This document shows positions 45,272 through 57,420 of a stretch of DNA of 64,000 bases, one piece after another. The stretch's first letter is position 1. The number at the start of each line of letters is the position of its first letter. Both the position numbers and the translations under genes were made by a program. The notes beneath the pieces were generated by a model. That model made no database searches. It saw only the letters and a program-made list of their open reading frames with translations, and had not been told where the DNA came from. The DNA is taken from positions 2,380,501 through 2,444,500 of the forward strand of contig NZ_CP023548.1 in NCBI RefSeq assembly GCF_002407205.1, read 5' to 3'. The stretch is from Rhodobacter sp. CZR27 (lineage in GTDB: Bacteria; Pseudomonadota; Alphaproteobacteria; Rhodobacterales; Rhodobacteraceae).

Positions 45272-45481
45272 TCACGCGCGCGCCATCGGCGCCGTGGGCG
45301 AGGCGAGCGCGGCCAGCGCATGACCCGATCCGACCCCGTCCGGCCGCGCACCGGATTCGAGTGCACGGACTTCGGTGACGTCGAGACCGAGGCGGGCGGC
45401 GAAATCCTCCTGCGACAGGCCAAGCACCCAGCGACCGTGCCGAAGAAGGCGGGCAGTCTCGCGCTGACGGGCTTGCGGCAT
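45272..45481 (-). CDS. Small XRE-like helix-turn-helix protein
   Basis: The 69-aa product contains a Cro/C1-type pattern ETARLLRHGRWVLGLSQEDFAARLGLDVTEVRALESGARP (LSQEDFAARLG and TEVRALESG being helices 2-4), followed by a short Ala-rich tail. A GGAGA site lies 7 nt before the ATG. It converges on the ABC exporter gene, whose stop is 4 nt from its own. It is divergent from cobD. It is short for a regulator but the motif is intact; it could be a DNA-binding peptide or a remnant. Confidence 0.6.
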   Translation of the reverse strand: MPQARQRETARLLRHGRWVLGLSQEDFAARLGLDVTEVRALESGARPDGVGSGHALAALASPTAPMARA

Positions 45482-45664
45482 GGACTTTCTCCGAAATGAC
45501 GTATCGACAGGAATGACTGGTCGAAGGGTGATGGCCCTTCATACAATCGACGGTGGAGCATGCGAAGTTGCCCAAACCGACAAGCGCCTGCCGCGCCGCG
45601 TCGGCGTGCCCCTTGCAGGATGCCGGCTTTTGCCTGACACCCGGGCCGGACGGAGGGAGTCGAC

Positions 45665-46600
45665 ATGATCCATGCAGGCGCGATGCTGGTGGCAATGGGC
45701 GCAGATGCCGCCTGGGGCTGGCCCGACCGGATCCATGCACGGATCGGCCATCCGGTGACATGGATCGGGCGGCTGATCGCGGCGCTGGACCGGCGCTGGA
45801 ACCAAGGCACACCCGAGCAGCGCCGCAGCGCGGGGCTGGCCTGTGCCTTCGTGGTGGTGCTGGCCGCGGCGCTCCCCGCGGCGCTGCTCCAGTCGATGCT
45901 GCCCGGTGGGCTTGTCGGGGCGGTGCTGACCGGCCTCCTCGCCTGGCCACTGGTCGCGATGCGCTCGATGCACGAGCATGTCGCCGCCGTCGAGGCCCCG
46001 CTGGCGGCGAGCGATCTTCCTGCGGCGCGCCGCGCGGTGTCGATGATCGTCGGACGCGATCCCTCGCAACTGGACACCGCCGGCGTGACGCGGGCGGCGC
46101 TGGAGAGCCTTGCCGAGAACAGTTCGGACGGGATCGTCGCACCACTGTTCTGGGGCGCGCTGTTCGGCCTGCCGGGGATTGCCGCCTACAAGGCGATCAA
46201 CACGCTCGATTCGATGATCGGCCACCGCACGCCGCGGCACGAGGACTTCGGCCGCGCCTCGGCGCTGACGGATGACGTGGTGAACCTGATCCCGGCGCGG
46301 CTGACCGGCGGGCTCTTCGCGCTGGTCTCGGGCCGCCCGCGCGAGGCGCTGTCGGTCATGCGGCGCGATGCCCGCGCCCACCGCTCGCCCAACGCGGGCT
46401 GGCCCGAGGCCGCGCTGGCCGGTGCCCTTGGGGTGCGGCTGTCCGGGCCGCGGATCTATGGCGACCGCGTCTCGGCCGAGCCCTGGCTCAACGCGGGAGC
46501 GCCGGATCCCTCGCCGGCTGACCTGCGGCGCGGCCTCGGGCTTTACCGCCGCGCGATGGCGCTGCTGGCGGCGGGGCTGGCGCTGATCATGATGATCTGA
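45665..46600 (+). CDS. cobD: Adenosylcobinamide-phosphate synthase CobD/CbiB
   Basis: This 311-aa membrane enzyme attaches the aminopropanol arm in cobalamin synthesis. Recognised motifs: HPVTWIGRLIAALDRRWN near the N-terminus, VGRDPSQLDTAGVTRAALESLAENSSDGIVAPLFW, GIAAYKAINTLDSMIGHR, and DDVVNLIPARLTGGL. Several hydrophobic helices are present. GGAGGGAG lies upstream of the ATG. No cobC or other cob gene is adjacent, and I found no B12 riboswitch box in the 180-nt upstream region. Confidence 0.93.
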   Translation: MIHAGAMLVAMGADAAWGWPDRIHARIGHPVTWIGRLIAALDRRWNQGTPEQRRSAGLACAFVVVLAAALPAALLQSMLPGGLVGAVLTGLLAWPLVAMRSMHEHVAAVEAPLAASDLPAARRAVSMIVGRDPSQLDTAGVTRAALESLAENSSDGIVAPLFWGALFGLPGIAAYKAINTLDSMIGHRTPRHEDFGRASALTDDVVNLIPARLTGGLFALVSGRPREALSVMRRDARAHRSPNAGWPEAALAGALGVRLSGPRIYGDRVSAEPWLNAGAPDPSPADLRRGLGLYRRAMALLAAGLALIMMI

Positions 46601-46633
46601 GCCGCGCGCATCGAGCAGACAGGTCGGGGCGCT

Positions 46634-47854
<1,221 letters not shown>

Positions 47855-47863
47855 GGCGAAACC

Positions 47864-48442
47864 TCAGGGGCCCATGAAGGGCATCATGATGGCAGCCAGC
47901 GCGAAGGCGATGCCTACCAGCGCCAGCAGGATGCCGCCCAGCACGGCGACGGTGGACCTGAACCCGTGCAGTTCGGCGATGAAATGTGTGAGCAGCCAGA
48001 AGAACAGGACGATCCCCACCACGCCCAGCACATCGGCCAGCGGCGGCAGGAGAAGTTGCGCCGCCAGTTGCAGCACCTCGAGGCAGAGCAGGATGAACTG
48101 CAGCCATGCCACCAGCAGCAGCGCATCCGCGAAAGTGCCCGTGCCGCCGCGCCACGCACCGATGCGGTGGATCAGCCCGGCCGCCAGCACCAGAAGCCCG
48201 GTCTGCAGCGCCGCGCTGAACAGCGGGCTCGGCAGGTCGTCGCCCAGGAGCGCCCGCACCTCGGCCGGCAGCGCCGCGACGCCCACGAAGGTGACCAGCG
48301 CCGCCGCTACCGCGGTCAGCACCAGCGCGACCCAGCGCGCCTCCATCGGCAGGTCCATCTCGAGGACCGCCCTCGCCCCCTCGCGCGGGTTGGACACCGT
48401 GTAGCGCGCAAGGCGCAGGATATCGGCGAACCCGAGGCTCAT
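47864..48442 (-). CDS. Yip1-family membrane protein (second copy)
   Basis: This 192-aa protein has MSLGFADILRLARYTVSNPREGARAVLEMDLP as an N-terminal cytoplasmic segment, then five hydrophobic helices as in YIP1-type proteins. It overlaps the preceding Yip1-like gene by 4 nt and ends 9 nt before sufS. Its role in Fe-S assembly is unknown. The start at 48442 is supported by the overlap; a longer frame reads the neighbour out of frame. Confidence 0.75.
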   Translation of the reverse strand: MSLGFADILRLARYTVSNPREGARAVLEMDLPMEARWVALVLTAVAAALVTFVGVAALPAEVRALLGDDLPSPLFSAALQTGLLVLAAGLIHRIGAWRGGTGTFADALLLVAWLQFILLCLEVLQLAAQLLLPPLADVLGVVGIVLFFWLLTHFIAELHGFRSTVAVLGGILLALVGIAFALAAIMMPFMGP

Positions 48443-48918
48443 CGTTCGGCCTCGGTCAGCATGAGACCCCAGATCGCGAGGAACCCGCCCAGCACGAGGA
48501 AGCCCACGATCAGCACGCCCGGCCCCTCGCCGATGAAGCCGCCGACAAGGCCGTTCAGCAGCATCAGCGGCGAGGTGGCCAGCAACGCAAGAAACAGCGC
48601 CAGCCGCGCGCCGAAGTAGCTGCCCCTGCCGCCGAACAGTCGCGCGACCAGATGGCTGATGGCCGCCAGCACGTAGCAGATCGGCGGCAGCAGGAAGACG
48701 GTGCCCATCAGCGCCCCGCTCATCCGCGCCTCGAGCGGCTGGGACGGATCGAGATACGCCGCCCGCGCCAGCATCGGCCATTGCGAGACGAAGATCAGCA
48801 GGCAGGCGCCCATCAGGATGGCGAGCGCCCGCGGCTCGTTCTCACCGGCATCGAGATAGCGTCGGATGACCGCGCGGGGATGACGATAACTTTCTACGAT
48901 GTCGGTGGTTACAGCCAT
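48439..48918 (-). CDS. Yip1-family membrane protein (first copy)
   Basis: The 159-aa protein has a short N-terminus (TTDIVESYRHPRAVIRRYLDAGENEPRALAILM) then four or five membrane helices (ACLLIFVSQWPMLARAAYL, ALMGTVFLLPPICYVLAAISHLVARLF, LALFLALLATSPLMLLNGLVGG, GVLIVGFLVLGGFLAIWGLML). It starts directly after the sufD stop codon with no gap and overlaps the next gene. It is a Yip1-type protein by shape; function unknown. Confidence 0.72.
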   Translation of the reverse strand: MAVTTDIVESYRHPRAVIRRYLDAGENEPRALAILMGACLLIFVSQWPMLARAAYLDPSQPLEARMSGALMGTVFLLPPICYVLAAISHLVARLFGGRGSYFGARLALFLALLATSPLMLLNGLVGGFIGEGPGVLIVGFLVLGGFLAIWGLMLTEAER

Positions 48919-50201
48919 TCAATGCTCGTGACGCGCCAGCCAGCTCTCCAGCCGCAGCCGGATATCCTCGGCGATTTCCTCGTTCTCGATTTCCTGAATG
49001 GCTTCGGCGAGGAAGGCAAGCACCAGAAGCGCCTGTGCGGCCTTCAGCGGCACCCCGCGCGAGCGCAGGTAGAACAGCCCCGTCTCGTCGATCGCCCCCG
49101 AGGTCGAGCCGTGCGAGCATTTCACGTCGTCGGCATAGATCTCGAGTTCGGGCTTCGCGAGGAACACCGAATCCTCGTCCAGCAGCAGCGACTGGCTGAT
49201 CTGGTAGCCATCGGTCTTCTGCGCGCCGGGCTTCACCAGGATCTTGCCCTGGAAGACGCCGGTGGCGCCATTCTTGAGCACCTTCTTGAAGACCTGGCGG
49301 CTTTCGCAGCACTGGCCCTCGTGGGTGATGAACACCGTGTCGTCGTGATGGAACTTGCCATCCCCCACCGCGGCGCCCGCGACATGGGCCACCGCGTCGT
49401 CGCCGACCAGTTCCAGCACCGCCTCGTTGCGGGTCATCACGCCATTGGCGGTCAGCGTGAACGACTTGAACAGCGCCTTCGACGCCACGCGCGCGAAAAG
49501 GTGCGTCGCGGCGCGGCGGTCATGGTCGGGCCCTTGGGCGCGGATGTGGTGGAAGCGGCCGCCCTCGGCCACGTCCACTTCCATCACCTTGGTGAAGCGT
49601 GCCGCGGCCGGCCCGCTTTCCAGCAGCGTCAGCTCGGCCCCCGCCTCGACCCGGATGCAGTGGTGCAGCATCGCGTCCGAGGTCTCGGAGCGGTGGATGT
49701 AGACCAGCGCAACGGGCTTCGGCGCGGTGCCGGTCGCGCGGATCAGCACGCCTTCCGAGGCAAAGGCCGTGTTCAGCGCCGCGAAGGGCCGCTTGACCGG
49801 CACCTGCCCGCGCGCCTCGAGCACGCCATACAGATCGCGCGCCCAGTGGATGTCGCTGTGCGCCCGGCCGAGCAGGCCGATCTCGACATGGTCGAGCGCC
49901 AGCGGGTCCGAGGCCTCGGCGTCGAACACGCCGTCGACGAACACGATCCTCAGCCGGTCGATGGCCTCGAAGGGCAGCACGTCCTCGTCTTCACCCGCCG
50001 TGGTGGCCGGCAGCGGATCGGGCGCGTTGAAGCTCGCCGGATCGGTGTAGCGCCAGTATTCGTCGCGCCGTCCGGGCAGGCCCATCGCCGAGAGCCGGGA
50101 CAGGGCGTCGAAACGGGCCGGCGCCTGCCAGCCCTCGTTGGCAAATCCGAGGCCCGCTATCCGCGCGGCGAGCGGCCCTTCCTTCGGCAGAGCGTCCGCC
50201 A

Positions 50202-50202
<1 letters not shown>
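48919..50202 (-). CDS. sufD: Fe-S cluster assembly protein SufD
   Basis: SufD is part of the SufBC2D scaffold complex. The 427-aa protein has the beta-helix core and the conserved C-terminal block ILVKPGAQKTDGYQISQSLLLDEDSVFLAKPELEIYADDVKCSHGSTSGAIDETGLFYLRSRG, including the cysteine and histidine of the SufB/D interface. The start at 50202 overlaps the sufC stop by one base (TGATG). The longer upstream frame is not coding. Confidence 0.94.
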
Positions 50203-50960
<758 letters not shown>

Positions 50961-50969
50961 GTTTCTTCC

Positions 50970-51281
50970 TCAGGCAATGGTGACGGCGGTGCCGGAGGCC
51001 GACACCATCAGCATGTTGTTGATGACCTCGTAGTCGAGATCGACGCCGACGACGGCATTGGCGCCCTTGTCGCGCGCCCGCTCTTCCATTTCGGCCAGCG
51101 CGGTCTCGCGCGCCTTGGCCAGTTCCTTCTCGTAGGCGCCCGACCGCCCGCCGAGGATGTCGGTGATCCCCGCGAACAGGTCGCGGACGATGTTGGCGCC
51201 AAGGATCGCCTCGCCCGCCACGATGCCGTGGTAGGTGGCGATCTGGTAGCCCTCGACGCTGGGGGTCGTGGTGACGATCAT
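50970..51281 (-). CDS. ybjQ: YbjQ/UPF0145 family protein
   Basis: This 103-aa protein has the UPF0145 pattern: [62 protein letters not shown], then [15 protein letters not shown]. It is a small oligomeric fold sometimes described as heavy-metal binding, with no clear biochemical role. Its position inside the suf operon, just before sufC, is notable. Confidence 0.88.
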   Translation of the reverse strand: MIVTTTPSVEGYQIATYHGIVAGEAILGANIVRDLFAGITDILGGRSGAYEKELAKARETALAEMEERARDKGANAVVGVDLDYEVINNMLMVSASGTAVTIA

Positions 51282-51291
51282 GCGGCCCTCC

Positions 51292-51471
51292 TCAGACCGA
51301 GGCGATGGTGCGCGAGATGATCAGCGAGGCCACGGCCGAGAAGCCGCCACCCGCCAGCGCCAGCGCCAGCCGCCTCGGTCCCCGCATCTGTCCCGTGCGC
51401 CACCAGAGCAGCCAGAGGCCGATGCTGACGCCCACGCCGATGATCAGCGCCTGTATCGCGAAGGGCGACAT
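51292..51471 (-). CDS. 59-aa small membrane protein in suf operon
   Basis: This short gene fits exactly between sufB (stop at 51478) and ybjQ (start 51281). It begins [24 protein letters not shown] (one helix, residues about 5-24), then [29 protein letters not shown] (second helix about 36-55). Two helices with a basic cytoplasmic hairpin are likely. Its stop is followed by GAGGAGG, the ybjQ ribosome binding site. I do not recognise the family. Confidence 0.7.
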   Translation of the reverse strand: MSPFAIQALIIGVGVSIGLWLLWWRTGQMRGPRRLALALAGGGFSAVASLIISRTIASV

Positions 51472-51477
51472 CCGCGA

Positions 51478-53007
<1,530 letters not shown>

Positions 53008-53050
53008 CGGTCTCAGTCTCCGTTCTGGGGCGCGCCGGCGCCCGTCATCC

Positions 53051-54097
53051 TCAAGCGGCCCGCGCGCGGTGCCGGTCGCGCGCGCGTGTCCAGGCTTCCG
53101 CGAAGCGCATCGCCTCGGCCTCCGTCACCGTGGGCCCAAGCGACACGCGCAGCGCGGATGCCGCCGCCACCTCGTCGAGCCCCATCGCCCGCAGGACGCG
53201 ACTCGCCCTCACCTTGCCTGACGAGCAGGCCGAACCGGCAGAGACCGCGAATCCCGCCAGGTCCATCTGCATCACCTGCGTCTCACCCTTCCAGCCGGGT
53301 GTGACAAGGCAAAGCGTGTTCGGCAGGCGCGTCCCGCCTTTCCCGACAGAAATAGTCCCTTTTCCGTCGTCACACAACGCCGATTCTAGAATATTTCTAA
53401 GTTGGGCGACCCGATCCCAGGCGCCTTCGGCCAGATCCCGGGCGGCGGCCTCCGCAGCGGCCCCGAAGCCCGCGATGCCGGTCAGGTTCTCCGTCCCGGC
53501 CCGGCGGCCCATCTCCTGCCCGCCGCCGCGCAGCTGCGCCGGAAGGTCGAGGCCCGGCCGCAGCACCAGGGCGCCAATGCCCTTGGGCCCGCCCAGCTTG
53601 TGCGCCGAGACGAAGCCCGCGTCGCAGCCCAGCCAGTTGAACGCGAAGGGCAGCTTGCCGAAGGCCTGCGTCAGGTCCGAGACCGCAAGGCCCTGCGGCA
53701 GGTCCTGCACGATCCCGGTCTCGGAATTGGCCAGCTGAAGCGCCGAGCGCGCCGGATCGGCCACCGCCACGCGCCCCTGCGCATCTACCGGCAGGACCGG
53801 ATCGCACCACGCCGACACCGCCTCATGCTCCACGCCGGCGCAGACCAGCCCGCGCCCCGCGCAGGCCAGCGCCGCAGCCTCGGTCGAGCCGGAGACGAAG
53901 ACCACATCGGCGCCCCCGGCCCCCAGGGCCGCCGCGACCTGCGCGCGCGCCTTCTCGATCAGCGCCTTAGCGGCACGCCCTTCGGCATGCACCGACGAAG
54001 GGTTGCCGACCAGATCCATGGCGGCCCCCATCGCCGCCCGCGCCTCGGGGCGCAGCGGCGTCGTCGCATTCCAGTCCAGATAGACGCGAGAGCCCAC
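53051..54097 (-). CDS. Cysteine desulfurase family protein (NifS/IscS-like)
   Basis: This 348-aa PLP enzyme starts [23 protein letters not shown]. The PLP lysine is in [18 protein letters not shown], the [16 protein letters not shown] block is present, and the catalytic cysteine lies in the mobile loop [14 protein letters not shown]. It is of group I (IscS/NifS) type, different from SufS at the operon end, so the operon has two desulfurases. Compared with IscS it is about 50 aa shorter (the ETQVMQMD region is kept). An AT-rich stretch at about 53372-53400 contrasts with the GC-rich gene. Confidence 0.9.
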   Translation of the reverse strand: MGSRVYLDWNATTPLRPEARAAMGAAMDLVGNPSSVHAEGRAAKALIEKARAQVAAALGAGGADVVFVSGSTEAAALACAGRGLVCAGVEHEAVSAWCDPVLPVDAQGRVAVADPARSALQLANSETGIVQDLPQGLAVSDLTQAFGKLPFAFNWLGCDAGFVSAHKLGGPKGIGALVLRPGLDLPAQLRGGGQEMGRRAGTENLTGIAGFGAAAEAAARDLAEGAWDRVAQLRNILESALCDDGKGTISVGKGGTRLPNTLCLVTPGWKGETQVMQMDLAGFAVSAGSACSSGKVRASRVLRAMGLDEVAAASALRVSLGPTVTEAEAMRFAEAWTRARDRHRARAA

Positions 54098-54181
54098 CCT
54101 TTACCCTTCCTCCGGGCGAATGTTCACTGCGCAGGCCCGGGGACAACCGCCCCCGGCGGCCGGCCGCAGGAGCCTCCGCCT

Positions 54182-54649
54182 TCAGTCCTCGTCAACCACC
54201 CGAAACAGCGCCGGCACCGCCGGACATGGGCGCATCTCGTTCTTCACGATGTCCGACAACCGGGTCTGGTGGAGGAAGACATAGACATGAGCAGAGAGAC
54301 CCTCCCACAGCCGGTTGGTCAAGGATTGTGCACGCGAGCCCGAAACGCCTCCATGTGCGCCAGCGCCGGTATGCATCGCGTTCACCGTTTCCTCGACCGC
54401 CTCCATGATCTCGCTGACGCGGATCGAATCCGTCGTGCGCGCAAGACGATAGCCGCCGCCGGGTCCCCGCACGGCCTCGACCAGTCCCGCGCGGCGCAGC
54501 TTGACGAAAAGCTGCTCCAGATAGGGCAGCGAGATGTCCTGCCGTTTCGACACCTCGGCGAGCGAGACCAGCTCCTCCCCCGCCTTCTGCGCCAGCGCAA
54601 GATCCGCCAGCGCCACCATTGCATACCGACCCTTGGTCGAGAGTTTCAT
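54182..54649 (-). CDS. iscR: Rrf2-family iron-sulfur regulator IscR
   Basis: This 155-aa regulator starts MKLSTKGRYAMVALADLALAQ. The winged helix shows VSLAEVSKRQDISLPYLEQLFVKLRRAGLVEAVRGPGGGYRLAR. In most IscR proteins three cysteines follow residue 90; here the segment MHTGAGAHGGVSGSRAQ has none, and the only cysteine is Cys142. R. sphaeroides IscR is known to have this unusual form and to repress Fe-S genes. The start at 54649 is chosen over an ATG ten codons upstream because homologues begin MKLST. Confidence 0.93.
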   Translation of the reverse strand: MKLSTKGRYAMVALADLALAQKAGEELVSLAEVSKRQDISLPYLEQLFVKLRRAGLVEAVRGPGGGYRLARTTDSIRVSEIMEAVEETVNAMHTGAGAHGGVSGSRAQSLTNRLWEGLSAHVYVFLHQTRLSDIVKNEMRPCPAVPALFRVVDED

Positions 54650-54679
54650 ATCGACGTCCGCCAAATCCATTGACGCCAA

Positions 54680-54724
54680 GCGGCAGGCCGCTTAACTCGT
54701 TACGGTTCCGGGGCGGCCTGCCGC
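54680..54724. promoter_or_regulatory. Perfect 12-bp inverted repeat in the iscR leader
   Basis: Arms GCGGCAGGCCGC (54680-54691) and its exact complement GCGGCCTGCCGC (54713-54724) are separated by 21 nt. They lie between the predicted iscR transcription start near 54730 and the ATG, so they would form a stem in the mRNA leader. They could alternatively be a DNA operator. No U-run follows. Confidence 0.6.
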
Positions 54725-54736
54725 CCGCATGGAATG

Positions 54737-54765
54737 GTTCTAATTTGTCCGAGCGTTTTTGTCAA
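54737..54765 (-). promoter_or_regulatory. Promoter of iscR-suf operon
   Basis: -35 TTGACA (54765-54760) is a perfect consensus, with a 17-nt spacer and -10 TAGAAC (54742-54737). It is the best sigma-70 promoter in the window. The surrounding AT-rich sequence (AAATTAGAACC) is where an IscR or iron-responsive box would be expected. Confidence 0.75.
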
Positions 54766-54799
54766 CAATACGCCCCGGAGCAACAGGCAAGGCGAGGCG

Positions 54800-55459
54800 A
54801 TGCCCGAAGTCATTTTCGCAGGCCCCGAGGGCCGGCTCGAAGGCCGCTACCACCCCCAGAAGGATCGTGACGCCCCCATCGCCATCGTGCTGCATCCGCA
54901 TCCGCAGTTTGGCGGCTCGATGAACAACAAGGTGGTCTACAACCTTCACTATGCCTTCTATCGGCTGGGATTCACAGTCCTGAGGTTCAATTTCCGGGGC
55001 GTCGGCCGGTCGCAGGGCGAATATGACCAGGGGATCGGCGAGCTGTCGGACGCCGCCGCCGCGCTCGACTACCTGCAATCGATGAACCAGAACGCGAAGC
55101 ACTGCTGGGTCGCGGGCTTCTCCTTCGGCGCCTGGATCGGCATGCAGCTTCTGATGCGCCGGCCCGAGATCACCGGCTTCGTCTCGGTCGCGCCGCCGGC
55201 CAACATGTATGACTTTTCCTTCCTCGCACCCTGCCCCTCGTCGGGCCTGATCATCAACGGCACCGCCGACCGGGTGGCGCAACCCAAGGATACGGTGGCG
55301 CTGGTGAACAAGCTGCACGAGCAGAAGGGCATCACCATCACCCACGAGCAGATCGAGGGCGCCGACCACTTCTTCAAGGACGAGGAAGCGCACATGGCCC
55401 CGATGATCGCCACGGTCTCGGACTACGTGAAGCGCCGCCTGACCGAGGCCTCGCGGTGA
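54800..55459 (+). CDS. Alpha/beta hydrolase
   Basis: This 219-aa protein resembles the family annotated as alpha/beta hydrolase near suf operons: HPHPQFGGSMNNKVVYNLHYAFYRLGFTVLRFNFRGVGRSQGEYDQGIGELSDAAAALDYLQ. The nucleophile Ser is in AGFSFGAWIGMQLL, the acid in NGTADRVAQP and His in EGADHFFK. It is divergent from iscR with a 150-nt control region. GCGAGG precedes the ATG at 54800. The longer frame from 54734 crosses the promoter region. Confidence 0.9.
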   Translation: MPEVIFAGPEGRLEGRYHPQKDRDAPIAIVLHPHPQFGGSMNNKVVYNLHYAFYRLGFTVLRFNFRGVGRSQGEYDQGIGELSDAAAALDYLQSMNQNAKHCWVAGFSFGAWIGMQLLMRRPEITGFVSVAPPANMYDFSFLAPCPSSGLIINGTADRVAQPKDTVALVNKLHEQKGITITHEQIEGADHFFKDEEAHMAPMIATVSDYVKRRLTEASR

Positions 55460-56040
55460 TCGACCGCCTCGGCCGGCAGCTTGCCTTCCTTGCCGAGGCC
55501 GACCGGCTGAAATCCGTCCTGCGCGCCAACCCGCTCTGCGACGGGTCGCGCCGCGAGAATTCGGGGGAGCATTCCTGGCACATCGCGCTTTATGCGCTGG
55601 TGCTGGCCGAAGAAGCCGGGCCCGAGGTGCGGATCGACCGGGTGATCCGGATGTTGCTGCTGCACGACCTGGTCGAGATCGACACGGGCGACACGCCGAT
55701 CCACGGCAGCCACGACCCGGCCGCCATCGCCGCCCTCGAAGCCGAGGCCGCCGACCGGATCTTCGGCCTTCTGCCCGCCGATCAGGGCGCTGAGCTTCGC
55801 GCGCTCTGGGAAGAATTCGAGGCCGGCGAAAGCCCGGACGCCATCTTCGCCCGCTCGATCGACCGGGTGCAGCCGGTGATGCAGAACCTGCACTCCGGCG
55901 GCGGCACATGGCGCGACTTCGCCGTCACCTCGGACCAGCTCGACGCCCGTGTCGGCAGCAAGATCGCGCGGGGCGCGCCGCGGCTCTGGGCGCATGTCCG
56001 CGCCCTCACCCGGCGCTATTTCGACGCGCTGCCGTCCTGA
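55456..56040 (+). CDS. HD-domain hydrolase (YfbR-like)
   Basis: The 194-aa protein has a phosphohydrolase HD fold: RRENSGEHSWHIALYALVLAEEAG supplies the first histidines, LLLHDLVEIDTGDTPI the HD pair. Its layout is like YfbR-type 5'-nucleotidases and YpgQ-like enzymes. The start is GTG within a 4-nt overlap with the alpha/beta hydrolase stop, so both are translated together. The substrate is probably a nucleotide. Confidence 0.88.
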   Translation: MIDRLGRQLAFLAEADRLKSVLRANPLCDGSRRENSGEHSWHIALYALVLAEEAGPEVRIDRVIRMLLLHDLVEIDTGDTPIHGSHDPAAIAALEAEAADRIFGLLPADQGAELRALWEEFEAGESPDAIFARSIDRVQPVMQNLHSGGGTWRDFAVTSDQLDARVGSKIARGAPRLWAHVRALTRRYFDALPS

Positions 56041-56127
56041 TCTGTATACCGCCGCATACCGCCCTTTCCCTCTGCCGGCTTTTCGGCTAAGCCGGGCGGG
56101 ACTCATCCAACACCGGGAGGCTCTTCC

Positions 56128-57342
56128 ATGTCGAAGATCAAGGTCGCGAACCCCGTCGTCGAACTCGACGGCGACGAGATGACCCGCATCATCTGGGACT
56201 TCATCAAGCAGAAGCTGATCCTGCCCTATCTCGACATCGACCTGCATTACTACGACCTCGGCATCGAGGAGCGCGACCGCACCGAGGATCAGATCACCAT
56301 CGACGCGGCCAATGCGATCAAGCAGTACGGCGTCGGCGTGAAATGCGCGACCATCACCCCCGACGAGGCCCGGGTCGAGGAATTCGGCCTGAAGCAGATG
56401 TGGAAGTCGCCCAACGGCACGATCCGCAACATCCTGGGCGGCGTGATCTTCCGCCAGCCGATCATCTGCCGGAACGTGCCGCGCCTCGTGCCGGGCTGGA
56501 CGAAGCCGATCGTCGTCGGCCGCCACGCCTTCGGCGACCAGTACCGCGCGACCGACTTCCGTTTCCCCGGCAAGGGCAAGCTCACGCTCAAGTTCGTGGG
56601 CGAGGACGGCACGGTGATCGAGCGCGAGGTCTTCGACGCGCCCGGCGCGGGCGTGACCATGGCGATGTACAACCTCGACGAGTCGATCCTCGACTTCGCG
56701 CGGGCCTCGATGAACTACGGGCTCAACCTCGGCTGGCCGGTCTATCTGTCCACCAAGAACACCATCCTCAAGGCCTATGACGGGCGCTTCAAGGACCTGT
56801 TCCAGAAGGTCTACGACGAGGAATTCGCCGACAAGTTCAAGGCCAAGGGCATCCATTACGAGCATCGGCTGATCGACGACATGGTGGCCTCGGCGCTGAA
56901 ATGGTCGGGCGGCTATGTCTGGGCCTGCAAGAACTACGACGGCGACGTGCAGTCCGACACGGTGGCGCAGGGCTTCGGCTCGCTCGGGCTGATGACGAGC
57001 GTCCTGATGACGCCGGACGGCAAGACGGTCGAGGCCGAGGCCGCGCATGGCACGGTGACGCGGCACTACCGCCAGCACCAGGCGGGCAAGGAGACCTCGA
57101 CCAACTCGATCGCCTCGATCTTCGCCTGGACGGGCGGCCTCAAGCACCGCGCCAAGCTCGACGACAACGCCGAGCTTCTGCGCTTCGCCGAGACGCTGGA
57201 GCGCGTGACGGTGCAGGCGGTCGAGGACGGCCACATGACCAAGGACCTCGCGCTGCTGGTCGGTCCCGACCAGAAGTGGCTGACGACCATGGGTTATCTG
57301 GAAAAGGTCGACGAATACCTCGACCGCGCCCTCGGCGCCTGA
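56128..57342 (+). CDS. icd: NADP-dependent isocitrate dehydrogenase
   Basis: This 404-aa homodimeric type, close to mitochondrial IDH1/2, catalyses the TCA step to 2-oxoglutarate with NADPH. Motifs: [21 protein letters not shown] at the N-terminus, [20 protein letters not shown] (substrate serine), [63 protein letters not shown] and [18 protein letters not shown] precedes the ATG. A strong terminator follows. Confidence 0.96.
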   Translation: MSKIKVANPVVELDGDEMTRIIWDFIKQKLILPYLDIDLHYYDLGIEERDRTEDQITIDAANAIKQYGVGVKCATITPDEARVEEFGLKQMWKSPNGTIRNILGGVIFRQPIICRNVPRLVPGWTKPIVVGRHAFGDQYRATDFRFPGKGKLTLKFVGEDGTVIEREVFDAPGAGVTMAMYNLDESILDFARASMNYGLNLGWPVYLSTKNTILKAYDGRFKDLFQKVYDEEFADKFKAKGIHYEHRLIDDMVASALKWSGGYVWACKNYDGDVQSDTVAQGFGSLGLMTSVLMTPDGKTVEAEAAHGTVTRHYRQHQAGKETSTNSIASIFAWTGGLKHRAKLDDNAELLRFAETLERVTVQAVEDGHMTKDLALLVGPDQKWLTTMGYLEKVDEYLDRALGA

Positions 57343-57377
57343 CGGCCTTCCCGCCGGCATCACCTTCCACTAAAGCA

Positions 57378-57407
57378 CCGGGGGCATCCGCCCCCGGTTC
57401 CTTTTTC
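57378..57407 (+). terminator. Rho-independent terminator after icd
   Basis: Stem CCGGGGGC with a 4-nt loop and GCCCCCGG, followed by TTCCTTTTTC. It ends the icd transcript 36 nt past the stop codon. Confidence 0.9.
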
Positions 57408-57420
57408 TTCGAGACGTCAC

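Noticed and set aside
45482..45664. Cobalamin riboswitch before cobD
   Set aside because: Checked both strands by eye for the B12-box and core motifs and found none; only a ribosome binding site and an ordinary spacer are seen.
54734..54799. N-terminal extension of the alpha/beta hydrolase to 54734
   Set aside because: The extension lies across the iscR promoter and AT-rich control region; the ATG at 54800 matches the family start.
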